Translations under genes and position numbers: made by a program
Notes under the pieces: generated by a model
Told to the model about the DNA's origin: nothing
Database searches by the model: none
Seen by the model: the letters and a program-made list of their open reading frames with translations, nothing else
Source of the DNA: Oscillospiraceae bacterium
GTDB lineage: Bacteria > Bacillota > Clostridia > Oscillospirales > Oscillospiraceae
Length of the DNA stretch: 64,000 nucleotides
Reading direction: 5' to 3'
Assembly: GCA_017461585.1 (NCBI GenBank)
Contig: JAFTYM010000018.1
Coordinates: 1 to 64,000, forward strand
Shown here: positions 1-8,845 of the stretch, piece after piece
Numbering within the stretch: position 1 is the first letter of the stretch
Layout: every line of letters begins with the position of its first letter

Positions 1-2
1 AA

Positions 3-74
3 TATCTTGTGGCAAAACTGCTTGCACTTAAAAAGATAGTTTTTGTTCGTAAACGAGGCAGAAAAGCGCTGTAA
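3..74 (+). CDS. Possible C-terminal end of a gene entering from the left
   Basis: An open frame runs from the window edge to a TAA at 72-74 and encodes a 23-residue tail that is hydrophobic and then strongly basic, with KKIVFVRKRGRK near the end. This looks like the cytosolic end of a membrane protein, but it is too short to identify. No ribosome site or start is visible. The stretch from 75 to 190 holds no convincing gene. It could also be chance open sequence. Confidence 0.25.
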   Translation, partial: YLVAKLLALKKIVFVRKRGRKAL

Positions 75-149
75 TACTGTATGTCTTACGAGCTGTGATA
101 ACGATGTTTACGGGCAAAGGATTTCTTTTTAAGCTTATGTTTTCTTTTC

Positions 150-160
150 GGGTACACCCT
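150..160. repeat. Intergenic palindromic motif GGGTACACCCT, copy 1
   Basis: This 11-base string can fold as GGG-TACA-CCC. The same string occurs at 22189-22200 (opposite orientation) and 54887-54898, always between genes. Here it lies downstream of the minus-strand cysteine-rich protein gene. Its role is unknown. Confidence 0.5.
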
Positions 161-190
161 TTACTCAGCGGGATTTTTAATTATTAACGA

Positions 191-595
191 TTACTCTTCT
201 GTCTTTTCCTCTTCGCAGCCACAGCAGCACTCTTCTGCGCTCTCTTCTACGATTTCAACTTCAATGTCTTCACAACCGCACTCGCACTCTGCCTCACAGC
301 AGCAATCGTCGGAAATGTCGATAACAACATCGTCGTCCTCGCAGCAGTCTTCACAATCGCAGAAATCGGGATCGCTTGCCCAATCATACTTTGTGTCTAC
401 TACATACTTGCCATCTTCTGTCTTCTGGATGTGCAGACCGTACTTGCCGCCTGTTGTGATCTTGATGTCGTTGGAATCCTCATCCTTGGACCATTTCTTA
501 AGACCATAAGCAACGCTTGCAGCAGCTGCAGCACCAACAACAGCTGTTACACCTGCAGCAACGGATAAAATCTTGCCGAAAACACTCTTTGCCAT
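191..595 (-). CDS. Small membrane-anchored cysteine- and acid-rich protein
   Basis: The 134-residue product starts with a short basic segment and one Ala/Val-rich membrane helix (about residues 8-32). A charged linker follows, and then a C-terminal half made almost only of Asp, Glu and Cys. Fourteen cysteines fall in clusters such as CDCEDCC, CCC, CECGC and CCCGC. I recognise no family. The composition suggests a soft-metal or iron-sulfur binding tail held at the membrane, but that is inference. The gene lies downstream of and on the same strand as a cysteine desulfurase, 82 bases away, with its own ribosome site (GGAGG before ATG at 595). Alternatives are a lineage-specific coat or envelope protein. 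Confidence 0.8.
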   Translation of the reverse strand: MAKSVFGKILSVAAGVTAVVGAAAAASVAYGLKKWSKDEDSNDIKITTGGKYGLHIQKTEDGKYVVDTKYDWASDPDFCDCEDCCEDDDVVIDISDDCCCEAECECGCEDIEVEIVEESAEECCCGCEEEKTEE

Positions 596-677
596 TTTAT
601 ATTTACCTCCGAATAATTATGATTCAATATAACAAGTTTAAATATTATATACCACTACGCATTATATTTCAAGCAGT

Positions 678-1811
678 TCACAAAACCTTTAACACTTTTT
701 CCGATGCAGACTTAAGATTCTTTACAAAATATTCACACTCTTCTATTGTGCTGAATTTTGAAAAGCTTATTCTTATTGCACCGTCGATAATCTGAGGAGA
801 AAGTCCCATTGCCTCCAGAACATGGCTGCGCTTTCCTTTTTTACATGCAGAACTTTTGGAAACACATATTCCCTCTCGATCCAAATAGTTCATCAGAACT
901 TCGCTCTTATATTTGGGAAGACTTATGCTGATAATATGGGGTGCATCACCTGAACCTATGAATACAGTTTCAGGTATCTCTTCAGCTATTCTCTTTACAA
1001 GGAATTCTTTTAGATTCCTCATATTTACTACATTTACCGGCATCTCTGCCTTTCCCAGCCTTGCAGCTTCACCGAAACCTGCTATAGCAGGCAATGCTTC
1101 GGTTCCCGAACGAAGGGACTCTTCCTGTCCGCCACCCATGATAAGCGCGGGCAGCTTCACTCCGTTTTTCACAAAAAGTGCACCGCAGCCTTTAGGCCCG
1201 TGTATCTTATGGGAGCTTAAAGACATAAGGTCTACACCAAGGCTTTTAACGGAAATCGGCATTTTACAGAAAGCCTGCACAGCGTCTGTATGAACAAGGG
1301 CTTCACTTTTTGCCTTGACTGCTTTTGCGATTTTTGCAATCTCATTTACAGCGCCTATCTCGTTATTTACAAGCATTACGGAGACAAGCACAGTATCCTT
1401 TCGTACAACTTCCGAAACTGCCTGAACGGTAATGTGACCGTCTTTATCCGGCATAACGCGGCTTACTACCCAGCCCTGATCTTCAAGCTTTTTTACAGGG
1501 CTGTTTATGGCATCGTGCTCATAACCGGAAATGACAATATGTTTTCCTTTGCGCCACAGCTTTTCACATGTACCGAGTATCGCCCAGTTATCAGCTTCTG
1601 TACCGCCTGATGTAAAAAAAATCTCAGAAGGCGCAGCTCCTACAGCATCAGCAATATTTTTTCTCGCCGTGTCAAGAATAGTCCTGGCTTTTCTGCCCAT
1701 AGAATGTGTGGAGGATGGATTTCCAAAATCCTCGGTCATGACCTTCATCATTATCTCAGCGGCTTCACTTCTTACACAGGTGGTCGCTGCATTATCAAAA
1801 TAAACATTCAT
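678..1811 (-). CDS. Cysteine desulfurase, NifS/IscS class
   Basis: This is a PLP-dependent fold-type I enzyme of 377 residues that takes sulfur from L-cysteine to form an enzyme persulfide for Fe-S cluster or thio-tRNA synthesis. Visible motifs are the N-terminal YFDNAATT, TSGGTEADN for cofactor binding, HTDAVQAF, the Schiff-base lysine in SSHKIHGPKG (about residue 200), and the active-site cysteine in SSACKKG (about residue 325). Length is normal for the family. It is divergent from mtaB and sits upstream of the cysteine-rich protein gene. No iscU or thiI is adjacent, so the sulfur acceptor cannot be read from context. Confidence 0.93.
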   Translation of the reverse strand: MNVYFDNAATTCVRSEAAEIMMKVMTEDFGNPSSTHSMGRKARTILDTARKNIADAVGAAPSEIFFTSGGTEADNWAILGTCEKLWRKGKHIVISGYEHDAINSPVKKLEDQGWVVSRVMPDKDGHITVQAVSEVVRKDTVLVSVMLVNNEIGAVNEIAKIAKAVKAKSEALVHTDAVQAFCKMPISVKSLGVDLMSLSSHKIHGPKGCGALFVKNGVKLPALIMGGGQEESLRSGTEALPAIAGFGEAARLGKAEMPVNVVNMRNLKEFLVKRIAEEIPETVFIGSGDAPHIISISLPKYKSEVLMNYLDREGICVSKSSACKKGKRSHVLEAMGLSPQIIDGAIRISFSKFSTIEECEYFVKNLKSASEKVLKVL

Positions 1812-1896
1812 AATGAATATTCCTCTTATCTTACAGATGTGTTATAATAATTAATTATATACTCTGTTCTTTCATAAAACAAGAGGTGAGCCCTTT

Positions 1897-3186
1897 ATGA
1901 AATTTTATATAACAACTTTGGGATGCAAGGTAAACCAGTTTGAATCGCAGGCGATATGTCAGCTCCTTTCGGACAGAGGACACATCCTTGTATCCGAAAA
2001 TGAACCTGCAGACGCAATTATTATAAACACCTGTGCTGTTACTGCCGAAAGCGGTAGAAAGTCACGTCAGACAATAAGACATCTGCAGAAAAAGAACCCT
2101 GATGCAATTTCTGCAGTCTGCGGCTGCTACAGCCAGACATGCGGCAGCGAAATAGATGAGCTTGGCATTGACCTTATCGGCGGCAGCGGCGACCGCATCG
2201 GTTTTGCAGAAGAGCTTGAAAAGATATACACAGAACGGGAAAAGAAAAAGCTGCTGGACGATCCGCGCAGCAGAAGAACTTTTGAAGTCTTACCCGGCGG
2301 CAGCGCCGAAGGCAGAACACGTGCCATGCTGAAAATTCAGGACGGATGTCAGAATTTCTGCACTTACTGCATCATTCCCTATGCACGCGGTCCTGTGCGT
2401 TCTATGCCCATTGATGATATCAAACATGAATCAGCCGCTCTGCATGCACAGGGCTTTGCTGAAATTATTGTCACAGGCATTGAGATCTCATCTTACGGAA
2501 TGGACTTTAAAGACGGAACTTCACTTATAGACGCCATCTATGCAATTTCCGAGTCTGCCCCCGGTGTTCGTATTCACTTGGGAAGTCTTGAGCCGCGCAC
2601 TGCAAATGACGATTTCTGCAAAAAGCTGTCTGCAGTTCCAAATGTGTGTCCGCATTTCCATCTCTCACTTCAGAGCGGCTGTGACACAGTTTTAAAACGT
2701 ATGAAGAGAAAGTATGATACAGCTCTGTTTTACAGTTCCTGCGAGAATTTGCGCAAATACTTCCCCAACTGCGGAATAACAACTGACCTTATTACAGGCT
2801 TTCCCGGTGAGACAGAGGAAGAATTTGCCGAAACACTTGAATTTATCCAAAAGTGCAATTTTTCTGCAATGCACGTTTTCCCATATTCGATCCGTCCGGG
2901 AACTCCTGCGGCTAAAATGGAAAACCAGATCGATAAGAAAGTTAAAAAGGAACGCTCGGCAAAGGCATCAGCCGTTGCTGACAGAATGTCCGAAGACTTT
3001 GCAAGGGCTCAAATAGGCAAAACATTAAGCGTTCTGTTTGAGACAGAAGGCAACGGAATCTCCCGAGGTCACAGCGAAAACTATCTTGAAGTAGATGTTG
3101 CCGGTACGGGATTACACGGAAAAATTGTAAATGTGCAAGTTCTCGACACCAAAAATTGCATTCTCCAAGGACAATTACTTAAATAA
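1897..3186 (+). CDS. mtaB: tRNA t6A37 methylthiotransferase
   Basis: A radical-SAM methylthiotransferase of 429 residues that turns t6A at position 37 of ANN-decoding tRNAs into ms2t6A. The N-terminal UPF0004 domain has the three cluster cysteines (TLGCKVNQFE, NTCAVTAES and VCGCYSQ). The radical-SAM core carries CQNFCTYCIIPYARG near residue 150, and a TRAM-like domain closes the protein. The order and the TLGCKVNQ start fit MtaB better than MiaB or RimO. The start at 1897 has a GAGGTGAG ribosome site. It is divergent from the cysteine desulfurase, whose sulfur chemistry may be related. Confidence 0.95.
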   Translation: MKFYITTLGCKVNQFESQAICQLLSDRGHILVSENEPADAIIINTCAVTAESGRKSRQTIRHLQKKNPDAISAVCGCYSQTCGSEIDELGIDLIGGSGDRIGFAEELEKIYTEREKKKLLDDPRSRRTFEVLPGGSAEGRTRAMLKIQDGCQNFCTYCIIPYARGPVRSMPIDDIKHESAALHAQGFAEIIVTGIEISSYGMDFKDGTSLIDAIYAISESAPGVRIHLGSLEPRTANDDFCKKLSAVPNVCPHFHLSLQSGCDTVLKRMKRKYDTALFYSSCENLRKYFPNCGITTDLITGFPGETEEEFAETLEFIQKCNFSAMHVFPYSIRPGTPAAKMENQIDKKVKKERSAKASAVADRMSEDFARAQIGKTLSVLFETEGNGISRGHSENYLEVDVAGTGLHGKIVNVQVLDTKNCILQGQLLK

Positions 3187-3190
3187 TCAT

Positions 3191-3219
3191 TTGACATTAG
3201 CGCGCTAAAGTATTATAAT
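3191..3219 (+). promoter_or_regulatory. Near-consensus promoter of serC-serA with an internal palindrome
   Basis: TTGACA (3191-3196) and TATAAT (3214-3219) are separated by exactly 17 bases, a perfect sigma-A match. The first twelve spacer bases are the perfect palindrome TTAGCGCGCTAA (3197-3208), a likely repressor operator. The leader then folds CAGCAC (3232-3237) against GTGCTG (3249-3254). Confidence 0.85.
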
Positions 3220-3295
3220 CTATGAAATATTCAGCACTTTAACGCATTGTGCTGCAATATATATATGCAATAATTTATAAAGGAAGGTGCACAAA

Positions 3296-4381
3296 ATGCT
3301 AAAAGACCGAATCTTCAATTTCTCAGCTGGCCCCTCTATGCTCCCCGTATCTGTACTGGAGACTGCATCATCAGAAATGCTCAACTACAAGGGCAGCGGC
3401 ATGTCAGTTATGGAAATGAGCCATCGAAGTAAGGTCTACCAGTCAATCTTCGATGAAACAAAAGCTGACTTCAAGCGCATTTTCAATGTACCCGACACTC
3501 ACGAAATACTGTTTATGCAGGGTGGCGCTACTTTCCAATTCTCTGCTGCTGCAATGAACCTTATGGGCATCACAGGCAAAGCTGACTATGCCATCACAGG
3601 CAACTTCTCCGAAATCGCAGCAAAAGAAGCTAAGAAATACGGTGTGGTAAGCATCGCATGCGATACATCAGACAGAAATCACACATACATACCCGCGCAG
3701 GAAGAGCTTAAGCTCTCTCCCGATGCATCTTATTTCCACTACTGCGCAAACAATACTATCTACGGCACAGAGTGGAAGTACATCCCCGATACTGGCGATG
3801 TTCCCCTTGTATGTGATATGTCCTCCAACTTTCTGTCAAAGCCCGTTGATGTCTCCAAATACGGCATCATCTACGGTGGTGTACAGAAGAACCTCGCTCC
3901 TGCAGGTATGGCTCTTGTTATTATCGACAAAGCACTCGCAGGCAAGCATCTCCCCTACACGCCCAAGATCATGACATATCAGGTTGCTATCGACAAAGAC
4001 AGCATGGACAATACTCCTCCCTGCTATAACATCTACATGCTCGGTCTTATGCTCAAGTGGCTTGATTCTCAGGGCGGCGTTGAGGGTATGGAGAAGATCA
4101 AATCCAAAAAGGCAGGCATCCTCTACGATGTACTGGACAGCAGCAAGCTGTTTATTCCTGTTGCTGACAAGGCTGCAAGATCCGATATGAACGTAACCTT
4201 CCGCACAGGTAACGAAGAGCTTGACGCAAAGTTCATCAAGGCAGCTACAGAGGCAGGCTTTGTAAACCTCAAGGGACACCGTAAGACAGGCGGCATGCGC
4301 GCATCTATTTACAATGCAATGCCCATGGAAGGTGTGGAAAAGCTGGCAGATTTCATGCAGCAATTTGAAAAGAACAACTGA
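3296..4381 (+). CDS. serC: Phosphoserine aminotransferase
   Basis: A class V PLP aminotransferase that converts 3-phosphohydroxypyruvate and glutamate to O-phosphoserine, the second step of serine synthesis. It opens with IFNFSAGPSMLP, the SerC signature, and has the cofactor lysine in YGGVQKNLAPAG. The ATG at 3296 (361 residues) is preferred over an in-frame GTG at 3287 because the AGGAAGG ribosome site (3281-3287) overlaps that GTG but lies eight bases before the ATG. The gene is followed at 23 bases by serA in the same transcript. Confidence 0.96.
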   Translation: MLKDRIFNFSAGPSMLPVSVLETASSEMLNYKGSGMSVMEMSHRSKVYQSIFDETKADFKRIFNVPDTHEILFMQGGATFQFSAAAMNLMGITGKADYAITGNFSEIAAKEAKKYGVVSIACDTSDRNHTYIPAQEELKLSPDASYFHYCANNTIYGTEWKYIPDTGDVPLVCDMSSNFLSKPVDVSKYGIIYGGVQKNLAPAGMALVIIDKALAGKHLPYTPKIMTYQVAIDKDSMDNTPPCYNIYMLGLMLKWLDSQGGVEGMEKIKSKKAGILYDVLDSSKLFIPVADKAARSDMNVTFRTGNEELDAKFIKAATEAGFVNLKGHRKTGGMRASIYNAMPMEGVEKLADFMQQFEKNN

Positions 4382-4404
4382 TTTTCTTTTGTGAGGTCAT
4401 TAAA

Positions 4405-5562
4405 ATGTATAATATTAAAACTTTAAATAAAATATCAAAGATAGGTCTGGACGCTTTCAGCGACAAGTACACCATTGCTGATGATTGCGAAACCCCTGAC
4501 GCTATTCTTGTACGCAGCGCCAAAATGCATGATTATGCGTTTAATCCCGAGCTTTTGTGCATTGCAAGAGCCGGTGCAGGTACAAACAACATCCCTTCTG
4601 ACCGCTGTGCAGAAGAGGGTATCGTTGTATTCAACACCCCCGGCGCCAACGCAAACTCTGTTAAAGAGCTTGTTATCTGCGCAATGCTTCTTGCTTCCCG
4701 TGACATCGTTGGAGGTATTGAGTGGGTAAACTCCATTGCAGGTACTGATGATGTTGCAGGTCAGGTAGAAAAAGGCAAGAGTGCATATGTCGGTCCCGAG
4801 CTGTACGGCAAATCTCTTGGTGTTATCGGTCTCGGTGCAATCGGTGCTCGTATTGCCAATGACGCTATTGATCTCGGTATGAAGGTTTACGGATATGACC
4901 CCTACCTCTCTGTTGAAGCAGCGTGGAGACTTTCCGCAGGCGTTAAGCATGCTACAGATCTGGACACAATTTACAAAAACTGTGATTATATCACAATTCA
5001 CATCCCCTATATGGAGTCTACAAAGCACACCATCAACGCTGAGGCTCTTTCCAAAATGAAAGATGGCGTTCGCATTATCAACCTCGCAAGAGCTGAGCTT
5101 GTTGACGACGACGCAATGATAGAGGCTATCAACACAGGAAAAGTTGCAAGATATGTTACAGACTTCCCCAACAACAAGACAGCGGGCATAAAGGGTATTG
5201 TTGCGATTCCCCATCTCGGTGCATCCACTCCCGAAAGTGAAGACAACTGCGCTGTTATGGCTGCAAACGAGATAATGGAATATCTTGAAAACGGCAATAT
5301 TACAAACTCCGTAAACATGCCCCGTGCAACACTCCCTGTTACAGGTGACCCCAGAGTTTGCATCATCCACAAAAACATCCCTGAGATGATTGCAAAAATC
5401 ACAACAAAGGTTTCTGCGAACGGTACAAATATTGAAAATCTTGTTAACGCAGGCCGCGGCGGCATCGCATATACAATGCTGGATGTCCAATCCGTTCCTG
5501 ACGGTCTCGCAAACGCAATTATGACAATTGAAGGCGTTATCAGAGTAAGAATAATTAAATAA
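4405..5562 (+). CDS. serA: D-3-phosphoglycerate dehydrogenase
   Basis: Oxidises 3-phosphoglycerate to 3-phosphohydroxypyruvate with NAD, the first step of serine synthesis. The 385-residue protein has a D-isomer-specific 2-hydroxyacid dehydrogenase core with the Rossmann motif GLGAIGARIA, the substrate arginine in INLARAELVDD, and the catalytic His in PHLGASTPESEDN. A C-terminal ACT-like part follows (about residues 310-385) and may mediate serine feedback. Length matches the short-type SerA. It is the second gene of the serC-serA operon. Confidence 0.95.
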   Translation: MYNIKTLNKISKIGLDAFSDKYTIADDCETPDAILVRSAKMHDYAFNPELLCIARAGAGTNNIPSDRCAEEGIVVFNTPGANANSVKELVICAMLLASRDIVGGIEWVNSIAGTDDVAGQVEKGKSAYVGPELYGKSLGVIGLGAIGARIANDAIDLGMKVYGYDPYLSVEAAWRLSAGVKHATDLDTIYKNCDYITIHIPYMESTKHTINAEALSKMKDGVRIINLARAELVDDDAMIEAINTGKVARYVTDFPNNKTAGIKGIVAIPHLGASTPESEDNCAVMAANEIMEYLENGNITNSVNMPRATLPVTGDPRVCIIHKNIPEMIAKITTKVSANGTNIENLVNAGRGGIAYTMLDVQSVPDGLANAIMTIEGVIRVRIIK

Positions 5563-5573
5563 AAACTATGCAA

Positions 5574-5613
5574 AAGAGACTGTTTCCGTTATAATATATG
5601 GCAGCAGTCTCTT
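5574..5613 (+). terminator. Possible terminator hairpin after serA
   Basis: AAGAGACTG (5574-5582) pairs with CAGTCTCTT (5605-5613), followed by AAATTTC rather than a clean T run. The 22-base loop contains TTATAATAT, so a promoter for the next gene may overlap it. Confidence 0.4.
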
Positions 5614-5661
5614 AAATTTCAGTCATCGTTTTGTTTTATTTGTGGAGGCACTTGGTAAAAA

Positions 5662-6567
5662 ATGAAGAAAATGATGCTTTTGGCAAATCCCCATTCCGGT
5701 AAAGGGCAAGTTAAAAATGCTCTGGTCGATATCATATCGTGTTTTAATGATGCAGGGTATATCGTAACCGTGTTTATCCCCGGTAAAGATGACCATAACT
5801 CTATTCAGAGCATAGCGAAAAAATATGGAAGTGAATATGACATCGTTGTTGCTGTCGGCGGTGACGGAACTCTGAGCGAAACAGTCAACGGACTTATGAA
5901 GTGTTACCAGCTCCCTGCCGTGGGCTACATCCCCATGGGTTCTACAAACGACATGGCTTCTTCCCTTACCATTCCGAAAACACCTGTTGCGGCAGCAAAG
6001 AGTATTATTGACGGGACACCTGAGCCATATGATATGGGCTTTTATGACAATAAATATTTCACCTATATCATCGCCTTCGGCGCCTTTACAAGCGTCACCT
6101 ATACCACACCGCAAGACCTCAAAAATACCTTCGGACACGCGGCGTATGTGCTTGAAGCTGTTACAAAATTACAGACGATCAAACCCGTTCAGACCAGAGT
6201 CGAATATGATGACGGCGTAATTGAAGGTAAGTTCGTCTTCGGTGCTGTGGCAAACTCCACCTCTATTGCAGGTCTTGTCAAACTCGCTCCCGAAGATGTA
6301 AGCCTTAATGACGGAATTTTTGAAGTTCTTCTTATTCGCAAACCCATGTCTATAACTGACCTTGGACAAATACTTTCCAGTATTCTTACAAAAGACTTTA
6401 AATCTGACAAGGTTTTTCTGCTTCACACTAAAAATGTCAAATTCACCTTTGACACACCTGTTACCCTTACCCGCGACGGAGAAAACGGAGGAACTTATTC
6501 CGAGCTTTCCGTCACCAACATTCCCCATGCAATATCTATCGTAAAATCCCGAGAAGTTGAGGTTTAA
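5662..6567 (+). CDS. Diacylglycerol/lipid kinase family protein
   Basis: A 301-residue member of the DAGK catalytic family (YegS/BmrU/DgkB type), which phosphorylates diacylglycerol or a related lipid at the membrane face. Visible motifs are LLANPHSGKG at the N-terminus, the nucleotide motif AVGGDGTLSETVNG near residue 75, and MGSTNDMASS, the family's GTGND equivalent. The substrate cannot be told from sequence. It starts a four-gene run (lipid kinase, ymdB, SDR, yggS) with gaps of 6 to 14 bases, so these are probably co-transcribed. Confidence 0.88.
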   Translation: MKKMMLLANPHSGKGQVKNALVDIISCFNDAGYIVTVFIPGKDDHNSIQSIAKKYGSEYDIVVAVGGDGTLSETVNGLMKCYQLPAVGYIPMGSTNDMASSLTIPKTPVAAAKSIIDGTPEPYDMGFYDNKYFTYIIAFGAFTSVTYTTPQDLKNTFGHAAYVLEAVTKLQTIKPVQTRVEYDDGVIEGKFVFGAVANSTSIAGLVKLAPEDVSLNDGIFEVLLIRKPMSITDLGQILSSILTKDFKSDKVFLLHTKNVKFTFDTPVTLTRDGENGGTYSELSVTNIPHAISIVKSREVEV

Positions 6568-6573
6568 ATATTT

Positions 6574-7344
6574 ATGGAAGTCAATATTTTAGCCATTGGC
6601 GACATTGTCACCGTTGGCCTTGATTTTCTTCGCAAAAAACTCCCTGCTATAAAAAAGCACTATAATATCCACTTTACCGTGGCAAACGGCGAGAACGCAT
6701 CAGGCACAGGCATAACACCTAATCAGGCCGATGATATTTTTTACAGCGGTGCCGATGTTATCACACTCGGCAACCACACATGGAACCGCCGCGAGATTGA
6801 AAACTATCTTGATGACAACCGCTATATTGTCCGCCCTGCAAACTACGCGCCCCAAGTGCCGGGTCGCGGCTTCTGCGAGGTCGAGACAAGCTTCGGTACA
6901 GTTTGCGTTATAAATCTTATCGGTCGCTGCAGCATGAATTTCGGCACGGAAAATCCTTTTTTTGAGGCAGACAGAATTTTAAAAAAGACCGATGCGAAAA
7001 TAACTCTCGTTGACTTTCACGCAGAAGCAACAAGCGAAAAACTCGCCATGGCATATTATCTTGACGGCAGAGTTTCCGCTCTTTGGGGAACACATACACA
7101 TGTCCAGACCTCTGACGGACGCGTTATGCCCGAAGGAACCGGATATATCACAGATTTGGGAATGACAGGTACTATTGAGTCTGTTATCGGCATTAAACCT
7201 GAATCTTCAATAAATATGTTCCTGGGAAATCCCCCCAGACGCTACGATCAGGCAAAAGGCGCTTGCAAATTAGAAGGCGCAATTTTTACTGTGGATACTT
7301 CCACAGGTAAATGCCTTAATGTTGAAACTATAAGAATTCAGTGA
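6574..7344 (+). CDS. ymdB: YmdB-type metallophosphoesterase
   Basis: A 256-residue TIGR00282-type phosphoesterase; Bacillus YmdB hydrolyses 2',3'-cyclic nucleotides and affects biofilm and motility. All expected di-iron ligands can be seen: AIGDIV, NGENASG, LGNHTW, DFHAEATSEK and the HxH in WGTHTHVQT. Length is standard. It begins six bases after the lipid kinase gene and is followed at ten bases by an SDR gene, so it is within the same operon. The physiological substrate in this organism is unknown. Confidence 0.92.
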   Translation: MEVNILAIGDIVTVGLDFLRKKLPAIKKHYNIHFTVANGENASGTGITPNQADDIFYSGADVITLGNHTWNRREIENYLDDNRYIVRPANYAPQVPGRGFCEVETSFGTVCVINLIGRCSMNFGTENPFFEADRILKKTDAKITLVDFHAEATSEKLAMAYYLDGRVSALWGTHTHVQTSDGRVMPEGTGYITDLGMTGTIESVIGIKPESSINMFLGNPPRRYDQAKGACKLEGAIFTVDTSTGKCLNVETIRIQ

Positions 7345-7354
7345 GGTATGCTAT

Positions 7355-8053
7355 ATGATGACCGCACTTGTTACCGGTGCTTCCCGCGGCATAGGCGCAG
7401 CCTGTGCAAGAGCACTTAAAGCCGCAGGTTATGACGTAATTATAAACTACAACAACTCCGAAAAGGCCGCTTTGGAGCTTTCTGCAGAAATTGGCGCAAA
7501 GGCAATTCGAGCCGATGTTTCCGATGCAGCTCAGGTAAGACGTATGTTTGAGGAAGCAGGAAGTGTAGACGTTTTGGTCTGCAATGCAGGTATATCCGTT
7601 TCCAAAATGTTCTGCGATATGACTCCCGATGACTGGAACAGGATTTTTGCCGTAAACTTTGTTGGAACAGTAAACTGCATTGAAGAGGCGCTTCCCTCTA
7701 TGATCCATAACAAATTCGGCAGAATCATTACCATGTCATCCATTTGGGGTGTTACGGGCGCTTCCTGCGAATCTGCATATTCAGCCACCAAGGCTGCAAT
7801 TATCGGACTTTCAAAGTCTTTGGCTAAAGAGCTTGGCCCCTCGGGCATAACAGTTAACTGCGTTGCTCCCGGAGTTATAGATACAGACATGAACGCACAT
7901 CTTACTCCCGATATCATTGAAGAACTTAAGTATGAAACTCCTGTATGTTCCATCGGCAAAGTCGAAGACGTGGCACAGGCTGTGTGCTACCTCGCCTCTG
8001 CCCCCTTTGTAACAGGACAGGTTTTGGGCGTTAACGGCGGTTTTCTTATTTAA
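7355..8053 (+). CDS. FabG-like short-chain dehydrogenase (YmfI-like candidate)
   Basis: A classical SDR of 232 residues with TGASRGIGAAC near the N-terminus for NADP binding, the CNAG element, a catalytic Ser in MSSIWG, and an intact YxxxK (YSATKAA). It resembles FabG and the YmfI type proposed to reduce 5-aminopentanonylated EF-P. The ymdB neighbour and lack of other fatty-acid genes make a house-keeping YmfI-like role plausible, but the sequence alone does not exclude 3-oxoacyl-ACP reductase activity. Tightly placed between ymdB and yggS. Confidence 0.85.
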   Translation: MMTALVTGASRGIGAACARALKAAGYDVIINYNNSEKAALELSAEIGAKAIRADVSDAAQVRRMFEEAGSVDVLVCNAGISVSKMFCDMTPDDWNRIFAVNFVGTVNCIEEALPSMIHNKFGRIITMSSIWGVTGASCESAYSATKAAIIGLSKSLAKELGPSGITVNCVAPGVIDTDMNAHLTPDIIEELKYETPVCSIGKVEDVAQAVCYLASAPFVTGQVLGVNGGFLI

Positions 8054-8067
8054 AAGGAGTTTTATAA

Positions 8068-8772
8068 ATGGACATTCCCATTTTGAAAAACAATATAGAG
8101 GCAATATGTGAGAAAATTGAAAATGCAGCTATCGCCTCAGGACGCAAGCGTGACGACATAATCCTCTGCGCTGCAAGCAAAACACGAACCGTGGAAGAAA
8201 TTTCCGAAAGCGCAAAGCTGGGCATTGATATGTTCGGTGAAAATCACGCGCAGGAGCTGGAAGTTAACTTTGATGCAGGGGCATATCTCGGAAAACCTGC
8301 AAGCTTTATAGGACATCTCCAGACTAATAAGGTCAAGAAAGTTGTAAGCAGAGCAGAGCTTATCCAGAGCGTTGACAGCATAAAGCTTGCCGATGCCATT
8401 GACAGTGCTGCCGAAAAGCACGGCATTATTCAGGATATACTGCTTGAAGTTAACATCGGCGGCGAATTTTCAAAAAGCGGTGTTTTTCCCGAGGAGCTAT
8501 GTACACTCTTGGAGCACGCTTCGCAGAAAGATCATTTGCGCATTTGCGGACTTATGACTATTCCCCCTATCTGCCCTGAGGATGAGGCAAGAGGATATTT
8601 TGCAAAAATGCGTGAGCTTTTTGAAAAGGCACAGGCGCACAACGGCGGCAATATCGATTTAAAAATTCTCTCTATGGGTATGAGTGCAGATTACTGCGCT
8701 GCAATCCTTGAGGGCAGCACCATGGTGCGCATCGGCAGCGCAATTTACGGTCCGAGAAATTATAACAAATAA
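8068..8772 (+). CDS. YggS/PROSC family PLP-binding protein
   Basis: A 234-residue single-domain protein with the fold of the alanine racemase N-terminal domain. The family binds PLP without known catalysis and helps PLP and amino-acid homeostasis. The cofactor lysine lies in CAASKTRTVEEI near residue 36, followed by FGENHAQEL and FIGHLQTNKVK, both family signatures; the end motif is LSMGMSADY with IRIGSAIYG-like residues. It closes the lipid-kinase-led run and is followed by a strong terminator. Confidence 0.93.
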   Translation: MDIPILKNNIEAICEKIENAAIASGRKRDDIILCAASKTRTVEEISESAKLGIDMFGENHAQELEVNFDAGAYLGKPASFIGHLQTNKVKKVVSRAELIQSVDSIKLADAIDSAAEKHGIIQDILLEVNIGGEFSKSGVFPEELCTLLEHASQKDHLRICGLMTIPPICPEDEARGYFAKMRELFEKAQAHNGGNIDLKILSMGMSADYCAAILEGSTMVRIGSAIYGPRNYNK

Positions 8773-8776
8773 TATA

Positions 8777-8805
8777 AATAACGCGGAACTTTTCCGCGTT
8801 ATTTT
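8777..8805 (+). terminator. Rho-independent terminator
   Basis: A 12-bp perfect stem (8777-8788 with 8792-8803), a three-base loop and a short T tail. It ends the yggS transcript. Confidence 0.85.
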
Positions 8806-8845
8806 CGTCTTATATAGTAGGTACAATTATGGAAGGTGTGTTTAT

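Noticed and set aside
5583..5604. Promoter within the hairpin loop after serA
   Set aside because: TTATAAT is present but no good -35 lies 16-18 bases upstream; kept only as a note under the terminator.
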